Shown: in pieces, positions 46,715-59,680 of the stretch
Layout of the letters: every line of letters begins with the position of its first letter
Position numbering within the stretch: the stretch's first letter is position 1
Assembly (NCBI RefSeq): GCF_001457475.1
Contig: NZ_LN831029.1
Location: 372,001-436,000, forward strand
Length of the DNA stretch: 64,000 nucleotides
Reading direction: 5' to 3'
DNA from: Achromobacter xylosoxidans
GTDB lineage: Bacteria > Pseudomonadota > Gammaproteobacteria > Burkholderiales > Burkholderiaceae_B
The notes under the pieces: generated by a model
What the model saw: only the letters and a program-made list of their open reading frames with translations
Told to the model about the DNA's origin: nothing
The model's database searches: none
Translations under genes and position numbers: made by a program

Positions 46715-46885
46715 CGCATCCGCGAGAGCGTCATCCCAAATCGCAAGACACAACGTAAGCCGCAAAAGGCCGCCCGCGCGGCCGCTTGCGGCGGGCCCCG
46801 CAAGATCCTCCCCACCCCACACCTAGACGGCAAAAACGCCAAGCAAACAGCCCGCCCCAGCAACGGCCGTTAAGTCTCAACGCGA

Positions 46886-47045
46886 GCGTGTGGCGGGGCA
46901 GGCGGGGGAGGGCGGGGCGTGTAGATGCGCCCAAGGGAAACCGAAGGGAGCCGAAGGCGTACAAGGTTGACGCAGGGGCAGTCCGGAGCGAACGCTCCGG
47001 ACCGCAATCGTAGCCCCGTCCTCCCCCGCCTGCCCCGCCACACGC
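46886..47045. repeat. Nested inverted-repeat element
   Basis: Two 33-base arms (46886-46918 and 47013-47045) are inverted copies with one mismatch. Each is G- or C-rich, around the core GGCGGGGCAGGCGGGGGAGG. Midway is a second, perfect inverted repeat: GTCCGGAGCG (46981-46990), AA, and its complement (46993-47002). The rest of the 398-bp spacer 46715-47112 has no convincing gene; the short reading frames on both strands are products of the symmetric sequence. It may be a dispersed intergenic element. Confidence 0.8.
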
Positions 47046-47072
47046 GCCTGAAGAACCCCACCGCCCCAATGC

Positions 47073-47100
47073 AAAACGGGCCTTCCAATAAAGAAGGCCC
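47073..47100 (-). terminator. Terminator of the M61 peptidase gene
   Basis: Minus-strand hairpin GGGCCTTC with GAAGGCCC (47078-47085 and 47093-47100), seven-base loop, followed by GTTTT. It begins 12 bases after the stop codon and is preceded by an A/T run. Confidence 0.8.
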
Positions 47101-47112
47101 TAAAAAAAATAC

Positions 47113-48888
47113 TCACCCAACCGACAACACACAATCCAGCGCCTCAGGCCCACTCAACCGAACCTGAAACACCCGCAACTCATCCCGCCTGAACACGTGC
47201 ACGTCCACGCGATCCCCCACCCGGTACTGTCCCAGCAGCACCTCCACACCGGAGGCCCCCTCGACCTTCAAGCCATCGATCGCCACCAGCACATCCCCGG
47301 CAGACAATCCGCCCCTATGTCCCGCGCCGCCCTCCAGCACCGTTGCCAGCACCAGTGAATCCCCCTGCTTGCGCGTGCGCACATCCAGCGAAGGAATATT
47401 GACCGAGGCTTTCCATTGCAGCTTGACGCCTTGAGCGGCCAGCAGCTCCGCCAGCGGCACATCCGCCGTCCCGTAGGCATGTCGCGCAATGAAGCGCCGC
47501 GCATCCACCCCGGTCGCCTCCTTGATCAGCGCCGGCAAGCCATCCTCCGCCAACCCCTGCGCCTTGCCGCGATAGAAATCGCGCCCATACCGTTGCCACA
47601 ACAGCCGCATCACATCGTCCAGCGAATGCGCGCCCGCCGACTCCTGGCGGATCAGCAGGTCCAGCCCCAGCGCCACCAGCGCGCCCTTGGTGTAATAGCT
47701 GACCAGCGCATTGGGCGAATTCTCGTCCTGCTTGTAATAGCGCGTCCACGCGTCGAACGAACTTTCCGCCACCGACTGCTTGTGCCGCCCCGGCGTGCGC
47801 GCCACGCTGGTGATGGTCTTGGCCAGCAGGCGCAGGTAATCGTTCTGCGTGATCACGTTGGAACGCAGCAGCAGCAGATCGTCGTAGTAGGACGTGAAGC
47901 CTTCGAACACCCACAACAGCCGCGTCAGGTCCGGCTGCGCCAGGTCGTACGGCACGAACGCCTGCGGCTTGATGCGCTTGACGTTCCAGGTGTGGAAATA
48001 CTCGTGGCTGACCAGCCCCAGGAAGCCGCGATAGCCTTCGCCCTGGCCCTGCTGGCCCAGCACCGGCAGGTCCTTGCGCGCCGTCATCAGCGCCGTGCTG
48101 GCGCGGTGCTCCAGGCCGCCGTAGCCGTCGCCCGTCACCATGGTCATGAAGACATAGCGATCGCTGCTGTCCAGGAATGGCGCGCGCTTGCCGCGCGGTT
48201 CGAAGAAGGCGATCTGCGTTTCGCAGATCCTGCGCACGTCGTCGGTGATGCGGGCCAGGTCCAGGTTGGGCGCCACGCCCGTGAACACCAGTTCGTGCTC
48301 GGCGCCATGCGCCGTGAAGCTCGCCACCTGCGGCGTGCCCATTTCAACGGGATGATCGATCAGCGCGTCGTAGTCCGGCGCCAGGTACAGGCCGAAGCCA
48401 TGGCGGCGCGCCGCGCCCTTGTGGCCGCGGGCCTCGGGCAGGCTGGTGTAGACCTTCCAGCCGTCGATGCCGCGCGGCGGCGCCAGGTCCACCAGGCAGG
48501 GCAGGTGGTCCTGCCCATGCACCCGCAGGAACACGCTGGTGCCGTTGAAGAAGCCGTGCGTTTCGTCCAGGTGCGCGCCGCGCACCGACAGGTCCCAGGC
48601 ATACACCGTGTACTCCACCCGCAACGGACCGTCGCAAGGCGCGGCCTGCCAGGTGTGATTGTCTATTTTGTCGACAGGCACGCGGCGGCTGCCCGCATGG
48701 GCCGTCAGCGACTCGATCTGGCGCGAAAAATCGCGGATCAGGTAGCTGCCCGGAATCCAGGCCGGCAGCGACAGGCGCTGGCCATCCGGCGAGGGCGCCT
48801 GGACGGTTAGGGTTATCCGGTAGCGGTGCCCCGCGGGGTCGTGGGGCGCGAGGCGGTAAAGTATGGGGAAAGCATCGGTTTTTTCCAT
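47113..48888 (-). CDS. M61-family glycyl aminopeptidase with PDZ domain
   Basis: This 591-residue protein has the M61 N-terminal beta domain ([20 protein letters not shown]). The zinc protease core contains [14 protein letters not shown] (HExxH at residues 295-299) and the downstream [13 protein letters not shown], whose Glu is the third ligand. A C-terminal PDZ domain follows ([26 protein letters not shown]). M61 enzymes release N-terminal glycine or alanine from peptides. No signal peptide is seen, so it is probably cytoplasmic. The divergent enoyl-CoA hydratase gene starts 39 bp away. Confidence 0.93.
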   Translation of the reverse strand: MEKTDAFPILYRLAPHDPAGHRYRITLTVQAPSPDGQRLSLPAWIPGSYLIRDFSRQIESLTAHAGSRRVPVDKIDNHTWQAAPCDGPLRVEYTVYAWDLSVRGAHLDETHGFFNGTSVFLRVHGQDHLPCLVDLAPPRGIDGWKVYTSLPEARGHKGAARRHGFGLYLAPDYDALIDHPVEMGTPQVASFTAHGAEHELVFTGVAPNLDLARITDDVRRICETQIAFFEPRGKRAPFLDSSDRYVFMTMVTGDGYGGLEHRASTALMTARKDLPVLGQQGQGEGYRGFLGLVSHEYFHTWNVKRIKPQAFVPYDLAQPDLTRLLWVFEGFTSYYDDLLLLRSNVITQNDYLRLLAKTITSVARTPGRHKQSVAESSFDAWTRYYKQDENSPNALVSYYTKGALVALGLDLLIRQESAGAHSLDDVMRLLWQRYGRDFYRGKAQGLAEDGLPALIKEATGVDARRFIARHAYGTADVPLAELLAAQGVKLQWKASVNIPSLDVRTRKQGDSLVLATVLEGGAGHRGGLSAGDVLVAIDGLKVEGASGVEVLLGQYRVGDRVDVHVFRRDELRVFQVRLSGPEALDCVLSVG

Positions 48889-48927
48889 GCGTATATCTTA
48901 TTTCATCCCATCCTCTGGAGACAGGTA

Positions 48928-49704
48928 ATGAGCGAGTCGTTTGTGCTGGTCGAAACCCGCGGCCGCGTCGGTCTGCTGACGCTGAACCGCCCCAAGGCGC
49001 TCAACGCGCTCAACGATCAACTGATGAACGAACTCGGGGCGGCGCTGCTGGCTTTCGAGGCGGACGCGGACATCGGCGCCGTGGTCATCACCGGCAGTGA
49101 AAAGGCCTTTGCCGCGGGCGCCGACATCGGCGCCATGAAAGACTGGTCGTACATGGACGTGTACGGCAGCGAATACATCACCCGCAACTGGGAAACCCTC
49201 AAGCGCATCCGCAAGCCCGTGATCGCCGCGGTCGCCGGCTACGCCCTGGGCGGCGGCTGCGAACTGGCCATGATGTGCGACATCATCATCGCCGCCGACA
49301 CCGCCAAGTTCGGCCAGCCGGAAATCAAGCTGGGCGTCATCCCCGGCGCCGGCGGCACGCAGCGCCTGCCGCGCGCGGTGGGCAAGGCCAAGGCCATGGA
49401 CCTGGCCCTGACCGCCCGCATGATGGGCGCCGAGGAAGCCGAGCGCGCCGGCCTGGTGTCGCGCGTCGTTGCGGCCGACAAGTTGATGGAAGAAGCCATG
49501 GACGCGGCCACCGTGATCGCGTCGATGTCGCTGCCGTCGGTCATGATGGCCAAGGAATGCGTCAACCGCGCCTTCGAGGGTTCGCTCAACGAAGGCCTGC
49601 TGTTCGAGCGCCGCGTGTTCCATTCCCTGTTCGCCACCGAGGACCAGAAGGAGGGCATGGCCGCCTTCACCGAGAAGCGCAAACCCGACTTCAAACACCG
49701 TTAA
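48928..49704 (+). CDS. Enoyl-CoA hydratase
   Basis: This 258-residue crotonase-fold enzyme has the oxyanion-hole motifs [12 protein letters not shown] and [18 protein letters not shown]. The two catalytic Glu residues of hydratases are present: one in [19 protein letters not shown], the other just before, in the GGGCELAMM segment. The second oxyanion element and C-terminal REVFH-like [17 protein letters not shown] are as in short-chain enoyl-CoA hydratases (Ech/PaaF type). It hydrates 2-enoyl-CoA in beta-oxidation. The ATG lies a few bases after GGAGACAGG. A terminator follows at 49787. Confidence 0.94.
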   Translation: MSESFVLVETRGRVGLLTLNRPKALNALNDQLMNELGAALLAFEADADIGAVVITGSEKAFAAGADIGAMKDWSYMDVYGSEYITRNWETLKRIRKPVIAAVAGYALGGGCELAMMCDIIIAADTAKFGQPEIKLGVIPGAGGTQRLPRAVGKAKAMDLALTARMMGAEEAERAGLVSRVVAADKLMEEAMDAATVIASMSLPSVMMAKECVNRAFEGSLNEGLLFERRVFHSLFATEDQKEGMAAFTEKRKPDFKHR

Positions 49705-49786
49705 TTCTTGTTACGCCCGTTCCGGCCCCCCCCCGGGCCGGGCATGCCAGGACCAGGGCATCCGCGTTCGACGCCCTGTTTCCGAC

Positions 49787-49812
49787 ACGCGCCCACCCCG
49801 GGCGCGTTTTTC
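49787..49812 (+). terminator. Terminator after the enoyl-CoA hydratase gene
   Basis: Stem ACGCGCCC (49787-49794) with GGGCGCGT (49800-49807), five-base loop, then TTTTTC. It lies 83 bases after the stop. The rest of 49705-49999 shows no gene. Confidence 0.85.
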
Positions 49813-49999
49813 ATGGCTGCGCGATTCCGCGCGGGCGTTGCGCCTTGAAACTTTTGGACAGCACCTTGTTGCAGGGATCGGCCCTATCCTGAAAAGGCGT
49901 CACTCTGAAAACGAGGTGCCGCGCCAGAGAGGCTTGCCCGAACTGGTAAGCCTCATGCGCGGCGGCTCGTCTGCAAACAATAGCAACAAGGAGCCTTGC

Positions 50000-51553
50000 A
50001 TGCGTACTTCCCCCTTCAATCGCCGGTGGTCCGCCGCCGCGCTCGCGGGCGCGGTGAGCGTCTGCTTCGTGACCGCTACGCAAGCCCAATCGCCGCGGTC
50101 GACGCTGCGGCTGGTGTCCGAAACGCCGTATCCCGCCGCCGCCGCGCCCGCGCCGCAGATGAGCGCGCAGGAATTGCGCGACACCGCGATCGATGCGTAC
50201 GTCTACGCCTATCCCATGGTGCTGATGGAACTGGCGCGCCGCAAGGCCACCGCCGTGCAGTCGCCGCTGGATGGCAAGGCGCCGATGAACCAGTTCGGGC
50301 ACAAGGCCGCGTTCCCCGACCCGCGCGCCGCCGATACGCCGTGGCCCAGCGCCGACGCGCTGTATTCCAGCCTGTGGTTCGACGTGTCGCGCGCGCCGCT
50401 GATCGTGCGCTTGCCGGATACCGGCAAGCGCTACACGGTGCTGTCGGCGCTGGACATGTGGAGCGACGTGTTCGCCTCGCGTGGCACGCGCACCAACGGC
50501 CCCGGCGCCCAGTCGTTCGCCATCGTCGGCCCGAACTGGCAGGGCGCGCTGCCGCCGGGCATGGACGTGATCCACAGCCCGACCTCGACCGGCTGGCTGA
50601 TCGGCTGGACCCAGACCAGCGGTCCGCAGGACTACGCCGGGGTCAACCAGATCCAGGCCAACATGACGGCCAGTTCGATGGTGGCGGCGGCGGCGGCGCC
50701 CGGCCGTCATCGTGGCGCCGGCAGCGCCTCGCCTTATCCGCAGACCGGCCCGGGCGTCGGCTCGGCCCCGATCGGCAGCGACGTGCCCATGCCGATGCCG
50801 GTGAACCTGCCAGAAGGTACGCCGGCCGAGCAGGCCGCCAGCATGGACGCCGCGTCGTTCTTCACCTTGTTCTTCGACGTGCTGCGCAACAACCCGCCGC
50901 ATGCCAATGACACGCCCATGCTCGATCGCATGCGCCGCATCGGCCTGGATGGCCGCCAGCCGTTTTCGTATGGGCGCCTGAGCCCCACCGTGCAGCAGGC
51001 CCTGGCCGACGCGCAGCCGCTGGCCGGCCGCCGCATCGCCGACGGCGTGTCGCGCCTGGCCACGCCGATCAATGGCTGGAACACCGTGCTCACCGGCATC
51101 GGCACCTACGGCACCGACTACACGCGCCGCGCCGCCATCGCCTACGCCGGCCTGGGCGCGCCGACGCCGGAAGACGTGCTCTATCCGGTCACGGTGGCCG
51201 ACAACAAGGGCCGCGCGCTCAACTCGAACGAAGACTACGTGCTGCACTTCGAGAAGGGCCAGCTGCCGCCGGCCAATGCCTTCTGGTCGCTGCATGTCTA
51301 TAACGACAAGCACGGCTTCCCGGACAACCCCGCCAATCGCTACGCGCTGCGCAGTACCGACGACCTGAAGTACAACGCCGACGGTTCGCTCGACATCTAC
51401 ATCCAGCGCCGCGATCCGGGCGAGCGCAAGCGTTCCAACTGGCTGGCCACGCCGGCCGCCGATGGCCCGTTCCTGCTCAGCATGCGCCTGTACTGGCCGC
51501 AGGACGTGGCGCTGGACGGGCTGTGGGCGCCGCCGCCGGTCAAGGAAGACTGA
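50000..51553 (+). CDS. Exported DUF1254/DUF1214 protein
   Basis: This 517-residue precursor has a signal peptide ending TQAQS. An N-terminal DUF1254 domain (AIDAYVYAYPMVLMELARRK, NQFGHKAAFPDPRAADTPWPSADALYSSLWFDVS) and a C-terminal DUF1214 domain (FWSLHVYNDKHGF, RYALRSTDDLKYNADGSLDIYIQ) follow. These domains occur together in bacterial envelope proteins without an established activity. A low-complexity Ala/Gly/Pro insert is seen at about residues 230-275. The ATG follows AAGGAGCC. It is bounded by its own terminator and not obviously in an operon. Confidence 0.88.
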   Translation: MRTSPFNRRWSAAALAGAVSVCFVTATQAQSPRSTLRLVSETPYPAAAAPAPQMSAQELRDTAIDAYVYAYPMVLMELARRKATAVQSPLDGKAPMNQFGHKAAFPDPRAADTPWPSADALYSSLWFDVSRAPLIVRLPDTGKRYTVLSALDMWSDVFASRGTRTNGPGAQSFAIVGPNWQGALPPGMDVIHSPTSTGWLIGWTQTSGPQDYAGVNQIQANMTASSMVAAAAAPGRHRGAGSASPYPQTGPGVGSAPIGSDVPMPMPVNLPEGTPAEQAASMDAASFFTLFFDVLRNNPPHANDTPMLDRMRRIGLDGRQPFSYGRLSPTVQQALADAQPLAGRRIADGVSRLATPINGWNTVLTGIGTYGTDYTRRAAIAYAGLGAPTPEDVLYPVTVADNKGRALNSNEDYVLHFEKGQLPPANAFWSLHVYNDKHGFPDNPANRYALRSTDDLKYNADGSLDIYIQRRDPGERKRSNWLATPAADGPFLLSMRLYWPQDVALDGLWAPPPVKED

Positions 51554-51606
51554 CGCGCTGCGCGCGGCCGGGCGGCGTGTGGGCGCCACTGGCCGGGCAG
51601 CTCCGC

Positions 51607-51632
51607 GCGGCTCCTGCGGGAGCCGCTTTTTC
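51607..51632 (+). terminator. Terminator after the DUF1254 gene
   Basis: GCGGCTCC (51607-51614) pairs perfectly with GGAGCCGC (51619-51626) around a four-base loop, followed by TTTTTCTT. A textbook intrinsic terminator. Confidence 0.92.
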
Positions 51633-51749
51633 TTGTCCCGAGCGCCCGCGCTTTGGCGCGTTGGCCGGCGTCATTCACGTCCCCAATTTCCGTCGCGACG
51701 CGCGGTCCGGCCGGGCCTGTTGTCGCCTTACAAACCCCCTAAAGTTCAT

Positions 51750-51779
51750 TTGCTCGGGTAAAAAAAAACACGCTATACT
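51750..51779 (+). promoter_or_regulatory. Sigma-70 promoter of the atp operon
   Basis: The -35 box TTGCTC (51750-51755) and -10 box TATACT (51774-51779) are separated by 18 bases that include a run of nine As. Transcription would start near 51786, giving a leader of about 205 bases before atpI. Confidence 0.75.
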
Positions 51780-51858
51780 CTGCGGGTTTGACGCTTGCGG
51801 GATAAGAACACAGGGCGATGATTTCGCCGGTTCTGACAGGGGCAAAGGTCGTATGAAC

Positions 51859-51980
51859 GGCTGTAGGACGGCTAGTGTGCGCGGCTGGTAATGCGCGGCT
51901 GGTAATGCATGCGTGGCTAGCGGCAATGCGTGGTTAGTGATCGCGGCTACTGATACGGCTTTTAGTACGACGGCTTTAGG
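51859..51980 (+). repeat. Repeated GGCT motifs in the atp leader
   Basis: Nine GGCT/GGTT-containing motifs (about CGGCTNGTA) occur at 51859, 51870, 51883, 51897, 51915, 51932, 51945, 51957 and 51972, that is every 11-18 bases. Two of them form an exact 14-bp tandem repeat, TGCGCGGCTGGTAA (51878-51891, 51892-51905). The stretch lies in the untranslated leader just before atpI and encodes nothing evident. Confidence 0.7.
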
Positions 51981-51992
51981 CGGGGAAGTTTG

Positions 51993-52538
51993 ATGCAGCA
52001 GAACACAGTGCGGCACGAACCTGCGCGCGGTTGGGGTGGAAAGGCCCGGGACGAGTCCTGTGGAATGAACCAGTCCGTTGCGCAACGGGGCGAGGCACGC
52101 CAGGTTCTGGCGGGTCAGGATCCGGTGGACCGGGTGCTGGTTCTCAGTGACGCGGATCGCGCGGCGCTGAATGCTCAGGCGGGCCGCGGTCTCCTGTTGG
52201 CACTGGCGGCGCAAGGCGCCATGGGGCTCGCAGCAGCAGTAATAGCGGGGGTTGTCGGAGGGGCGGCGGCAGGTTGGTCGGCGCTGGCGGGGGCAGGAGC
52301 GTATTTCATACCCAATGCGTTGTTCGCATTGCGCCTGGCTGTCAGTGTTCGGGCCGGTAAAGCCAGTCCCTTTACCTTTCTCTCTGGTGAGTTGATCAAG
52401 CTGTTCGCAACGGCATTGCTGTTGTGGCTGCTTTCGCGTGTGGCGCAGGACAGCCTCGTCTGGCCCGCCGCGCTGCTGGGTCTGATACTCACCCTGAAGG
52501 GATATCTCCTGCTTTTGATGTTCCGCAAGTTGTCATAG
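51993..52538 (+). CDS. atpI: ATP synthase protein I (AtpI)
   Basis: This 181-residue membrane protein is the usual first gene of bacterial atp operons. It has a hydrophilic N terminus of about 65 residues, then four hydrophobic segments (for example AAVIAGVVGGAAAGWSALAGAGAYF and FATALLLWLLSRVA). AtpI helps assemble the c-ring and may affect ion uptake. ATG at 51993 with GGGGAAG upstream is preferred; the adjacent TTG and a later ATG (codon 25) are alternatives. Its N terminus is longer than in E. coli. Confidence 0.88.
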   Translation: MQQNTVRHEPARGWGGKARDESCGMNQSVAQRGEARQVLAGQDPVDRVLVLSDADRAALNAQAGRGLLLALAAQGAMGLAAAVIAGVVGGAAAGWSALAGAGAYFIPNALFALRLAVSVRAGKASPFTFLSGELIKLFATALLLWLLSRVAQDSLVWPAALLGLILTLKGYLLLLMFRKLS

Positions 52539-52613
52539 CGCTGCCGGGTAGGTTACGGCAAACGGAATCGTGGAATCGTCCGGCTCGCAAGGGCTCGGGC
52601 ATACAGCAAATAG

Positions 52614-53507
<894 letters not shown>

Positions 53508-53570
53508 TCCCCCGAATTTCCGGCGCAGGCCACCCGGCCGGCGCTGGATAGCAAGATCATCTTGCATTGA

Positions 53571-53868
<298 letters not shown>

Positions 53869-54010
53869 GGCACGCCCGCCGGCGAAAAGGCGGGTCATGA
53901 CGCTGGCGGCGATGCGGGCTTGAGCCCCGTCGCCGGCCGGCAAAGTATCGAGTGCTCCGCGTTGCCCGTCCCGGGCGCCGTCGGAGCCGCAAGGTGTTAA
54001 AGGAACGACC

Positions 54011-54481
54011 GTGAATCTGAACGCGACGATCATTTTCCAGATGCTCGTGTTCTTCGTTCTGGGCTGGTTCACGATGAAATTCGTGTGGCCTCCTCTGACG
54101 AAGGCGATGGACGAGCGCCGCCAAAAAATCGCCGACGGCCTTGCCGCCGCGGAGAAGGGCAAGGCCGATCTGGCCCAGGCCCAGGCGCGTGTCAGTCTGA
54201 TCGAGGCTTCTGCCAAGTCCGAAAACCACGCCCGCATCATCGAGGCCGAGAAGCAAGCCGCCTCCCTGATCGAGCAGGCCCGCCGTGAAGCGGAAGCCGA
54301 GCGTGCCCGCATCGTGGCGCAAGCTGCACAGGATGCCGCGCAGGAAGTCCAGCGCGCCCGTGATTCGCTGCGCGACGACGTCGCCGCGCTGGCCGTCAAG
54401 GGTGCTGAGCAGATCCTCAAGCGCGAGGTTGACGCCCGCGCCCACGCCGAGCTGCTGAACCAGCTTCGCGCGCAGCTTTAA
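54011..54481 (+). CDS. atpF: ATP synthase F0 subunit b
   Basis: The 156-residue stator subunit has one N-terminal membrane helix ([20 protein letters not shown]) and a long charged helix (about residues 30-150) that forms the peripheral stalk dimer. The start is GTG at 54011 with AAAGGAACG upstream. It sits between the subunit c and delta genes. Confidence 0.97.
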   Translation: MNLNATIIFQMLVFFVLGWFTMKFVWPPLTKAMDERRQKIADGLAAAEKGKADLAQAQARVSLIEASAKSENHARIIEAEKQAASLIEQARREAEAERARIVAQAAQDAAQEVQRARDSLRDDVAALAVKGAEQILKREVDARAHAELLNQLRAQL

Positions 54482-54493
54482 TCCGGGACCGTC

Positions 54494-55033
54494 ATGGCTG
54501 AACTTTCCACTGTTGCCAGGCCGTACGCCGAAGCCCTGTTCGCCGCCGCGCGCGACGACAAGGCGGGCCTGCAGGCTTGGGCCGACCTGGTCAGCGAGCT
54601 GTCGCAGGTCGCCTCCAACCCCGACGTGCGCGAGGCCATGGCCGATCCGCGTCTGGGTGACAAGCAGCGCGTCGAGCTGTTCACCGGCCTGGTGAAGGCC
54701 GAACTGCCCCAGGCCGCCCGCAATTTCATCGAGCTGCTGGTCGAAAACGACCGGTTGCTGCTGCTGCCCGAGATCGCCACGCAATTCGTGGTGCTGCGGA
54801 ACCGTCACGACGGCACGGCGCAGGCGGAAATCACCAGCGCGTTCGAGCTGAGCGACGCCCAGGTCCAAGAACTGGTCGCCGCCCTCGAGAAGAAATTCGG
54901 CCTGAAGCTCAAGCCCGTCGTCACCGTCGACCAGTCGTTGATCGGCGGCGTGCGCGTGGCCGTCGGGGACCAGGTGCTCGATACTTCCGTACAAGCCCAA
55001 TTGGCCCGCATGCGCGATACGCTCGCCGCTTAA
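54494..55033 (+). CDS. atpH: ATP synthase F1 subunit delta
   Basis: This 179-residue subunit links the peripheral stalk to the F1 head. It starts [18 protein letters not shown], the conserved N terminus, and ends with the typical [28 protein letters not shown]. It begins 12 bp after atpF. Confidence 0.97.
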   Translation: MAELSTVARPYAEALFAAARDDKAGLQAWADLVSELSQVASNPDVREAMADPRLGDKQRVELFTGLVKAELPQAARNFIELLVENDRLLLLPEIATQFVVLRNRHDGTAQAEITSAFELSDAQVQELVAALEKKFGLKLKPVVTVDQSLIGGVRVAVGDQVLDTSVQAQLARMRDTLAA

Positions 55034-55064
55034 AGGCAGCACTAACAGGATTCCAGGAGTCAAT

Positions 55065-56606
55065 ATGCAACTCAATCCCTCCGAGATCAGCGAACTGCTC
55101 AAGAGCCGCATCGAGGGCCTGGGCGCTTCGGCTGATGTCCGTACTCAGGGCACCGTCGTGTCCGTGACCGACGGTATTACCCGCATCCACGGCCTGTCCG
55201 ACGTGATGCAGGGCGAAATGCTCGAATTCCCCAACAACGTCTTCGGTCTGGCGCTCAACCTCGAGCGTGATTCCGTCGGCGCCGTTATTCTCGGTGACTA
55301 CACCGGCGTGTCCGAAGGCGACGCGGTCAAGACGACCGGCCGCATTCTGGAAGTGCCGGTCGGCCCCGAGCTGAAAGGCCGCGTGGTCAACACGCTGGGC
55401 GAGCCGATCGACGGCAAGGGCCCCGTGAACGCCAAGGCCACCGACATCATCGAAAAAGTGGCCCCCGGCGTTATCGCCCGCCGCTCGGTGTCGCAGCCGC
55501 TGCAAACCGGCATCAAGGCTATCGACTCGATGGTTCCCATCGGCCGTGGCCAGCGCGAACTGATCATTGGCGACCGCCAGACCGGCAAGACCGCCGTGGC
55601 CGTCGACACCATCATCAGCCAGAAGGGCAAGGGCGTCACCTGCGTGTACGTCGCCATCGGCCAGAAGGCTTCGACGATCAACAACGTGGTGCGCAAGCTG
55701 GAAGAGCACGGCGCGATGGAATACACCATCGTCGTGGCCGCCTCGGCTTCGGACTCCGCCGCCATGCAGTACCTGGCCGCCTACGCCGGCTGCACGATGG
55801 GCGAATACTTCCGCGATCGCGGCGAAGACGCCCTGATCGTCTATGACGACCTGACCAAGCAAGCCTGGGCCTACCGCCAGGTCTCGCTGCTGCTGCGCCG
55901 TCCGCCGGGCCGCGAAGCCTACCCGGGCGACGTGTTCTACCTGCACTCGCGCCTGCTGGAACGTGCCGCCCGCGTGAACGAAGACTACGTCGAGAAGTTC
56001 ACCGATGGCGCCGTCAAGGGCAAGACCGGCTCGCTGACCGCGCTGCCGATCATCGAAACCCAGGCGGGCGACGTGTCGGCCTTCGTTCCGACCAACGTGA
56101 TCTCGATCACCGACGGCCAGATCTTCCTGGAAACCGACCTGTTCAACGCTGGTGTGCGTCCCGCCATCAACGCCGGTATCTCGGTGTCGCGCGTGGGCGG
56201 CGCCGCCCAGACCAAGGTCGTCAAGAAGCTGTCCGGCGGTATCCGTACCGACTTGGCGCAGTACCGTGAACTGGCCGCCTTCGCGCAGTTCGCCTCGGAC
56301 CTGGACGACGCCACCCGTCGCCAGCTCGAGCGCGGCAAGCGCGTGGTCGAACTGCTCAAGCAGCCGCAATACCAGCCGCTGCAGGTGTGGGAACTGGCCG
56401 TCACGCTGTACACGGTCAACAACGGCTACCTGGATGACGTGGACGTGGCCCAGGTGCTGTCGTTCGAAAAGGCGCTCAAGGACCAGCTCAAGGCCAAGCA
56501 CGCCGCCCTGATCCAGCGCGTCGAAGACACCAAGGAACTGTCCAAGGACGACGAAGGCGAACTCGCCGCCGCCATCCAGGAATTCAAGAAGCACGGTGCT
56601 TTTTAA
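55065..56606 (+). CDS. atpA: ATP synthase F1 subunit alpha
   Basis: The 513-residue regulatory nucleotide-binding subunit has the P-loop [11 protein letters not shown], the conserved LYDDLTKQ-type segment ([15 protein letters not shown]) and the alpha signature [17 protein letters not shown]. It starts 31 bp after atpH with CAGGAG upstream. It is followed by palindromic repeats before atpG. Confidence 0.98.
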   Translation: MQLNPSEISELLKSRIEGLGASADVRTQGTVVSVTDGITRIHGLSDVMQGEMLEFPNNVFGLALNLERDSVGAVILGDYTGVSEGDAVKTTGRILEVPVGPELKGRVVNTLGEPIDGKGPVNAKATDIIEKVAPGVIARRSVSQPLQTGIKAIDSMVPIGRGQRELIIGDRQTGKTAVAVDTIISQKGKGVTCVYVAIGQKASTINNVVRKLEEHGAMEYTIVVAASASDSAAMQYLAAYAGCTMGEYFRDRGEDALIVYDDLTKQAWAYRQVSLLLRRPPGREAYPGDVFYLHSRLLERAARVNEDYVEKFTDGAVKGKTGSLTALPIIETQAGDVSAFVPTNVISITDGQIFLETDLFNAGVRPAINAGISVSRVGGAAQTKVVKKLSGGIRTDLAQYRELAAFAQFASDLDDATRRQLERGKRVVELLKQPQYQPLQVWELAVTLYTVNNGYLDDVDVAQVLSFEKALKDQLKAKHAALIQRVEDTKELSKDDEGELAAAIQEFKKHGAF

Positions 56607-56612
56607 GAAAGT

Positions 56613-56681
56613 GATGGGTTAGGCGTCAGCTGCGCCTCACCCATCCTTATCGGATGGTTGAGGCGCAAGCGCCAACCCATC
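56613..56681. repeat. Paired palindromic repeats between atpA and atpG
   Basis: Two imperfect palindromes sit side by side. The first (56613-56645) has arms GATGGGT and ACCCATC with inner AGGCG/CGCCT. The second (56653-56681) has GATGG/CCATC with inner GGCGC/GCGCC. They share the motif GATGGGTTNAGGCGC and look like REP/BIME-type units. Being within the operon transcript, they would form stable RNA hairpins. Confidence 0.8.
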
Positions 56682-56705
56682 GGCCAGTCTTCACAGGAAA
56701 GCGCA

Positions 56706-59055
<2,350 letters not shown>

Positions 59056-59064
59056 GGAACCGAT

Positions 59065-59490
59065 ATGGCTACCCTGCATGTGGATGTCGTCAGCGCAGAG
59101 GAAGCGATCTTCTCCGGTGAGGCGAAGTTCGTGGTGCTGCCTGGCGAGGCGGGTGAGCTGGGCATCCTGCCCGGCCATACCCCGCTGATCTCGCGCGTAC
59201 GCCCCGGGACGGTCAAGATCGTCCGTGCCGACCAAGGCGAGGAGAACATCTTCGTCGCCGGGGGCATTCTGGAAGTGCAGCCGGGCAGCGTGACGGTCCT
59301 GGCCGACACCGCCATCCGCGCCGCCGACCTGGACGAGGCCCGTGCCCTGGAAGCGCGCAAGCGCGCCGAAGAGGCCCTGGCCAACGCCAAGGACAAGGCG
59401 GACATCGCGGTTGTCGAGGCCGAGCTGGCCATGCTGGCGGCGCAAGCCATCGCGGCGCGCAAGCTGCGCCAAGGCGGCCGCTCGCACTGA
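59065..59490 (+). CDS. atpC: ATP synthase F1 subunit epsilon
   Basis: The 141-residue rotor subunit has the N-terminal beta sandwich ([38 protein letters not shown]) and a C-terminal helical hairpin (about residues 90-138) that can inhibit ATP hydrolysis. It is the last gene of the operon and is followed by a strong terminator. Confidence 0.97.
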   Translation: MATLHVDVVSAEEAIFSGEAKFVVLPGEAGELGILPGHTPLISRVRPGTVKIVRADQGEENIFVAGGILEVQPGSVTVLADTAIRAADLDEARALEARKRAEEALANAKDKADIAVVEAELAMLAAQAIAARKLRQGGRSH

Positions 59491-59531
59491 GCGCAAGCAT
59501 GACCTGCCGGGGTTCGCCCCGGATCCGGGAA

Positions 59532-59554
59532 AAGCGGCCATGGGCCGCTTTTTT
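59532..59554 (+). terminator. Terminator of the atp operon
   Basis: Stem AAGCGGCC (59532-59539) with GGCCGCTT (59543-59550), three-base loop, then TTTTC. It lies 42 bases after the atpC stop. Confidence 0.93.
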
Positions 59555-59680
59555 CATTTGCGCGGCCACGGCTGCGCAACCCCTCGGTCAGCCGCAGGCC
59601 GGCCTGCGTTCGCTACGAATGGCGGCCCGGCTGGCGCGCCGGTAGCCTTCAGGCATTGCAATTCGAAGCTGGAGGGTGGC

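Noticed and set aside
46786..47167. Several overlapping short reading frames on both strands in the spacer after the second Bug gene
   Set aside because: They read through a large inverted repeat, have no ribosome sites and are Arg/Pro-rich without domain features.
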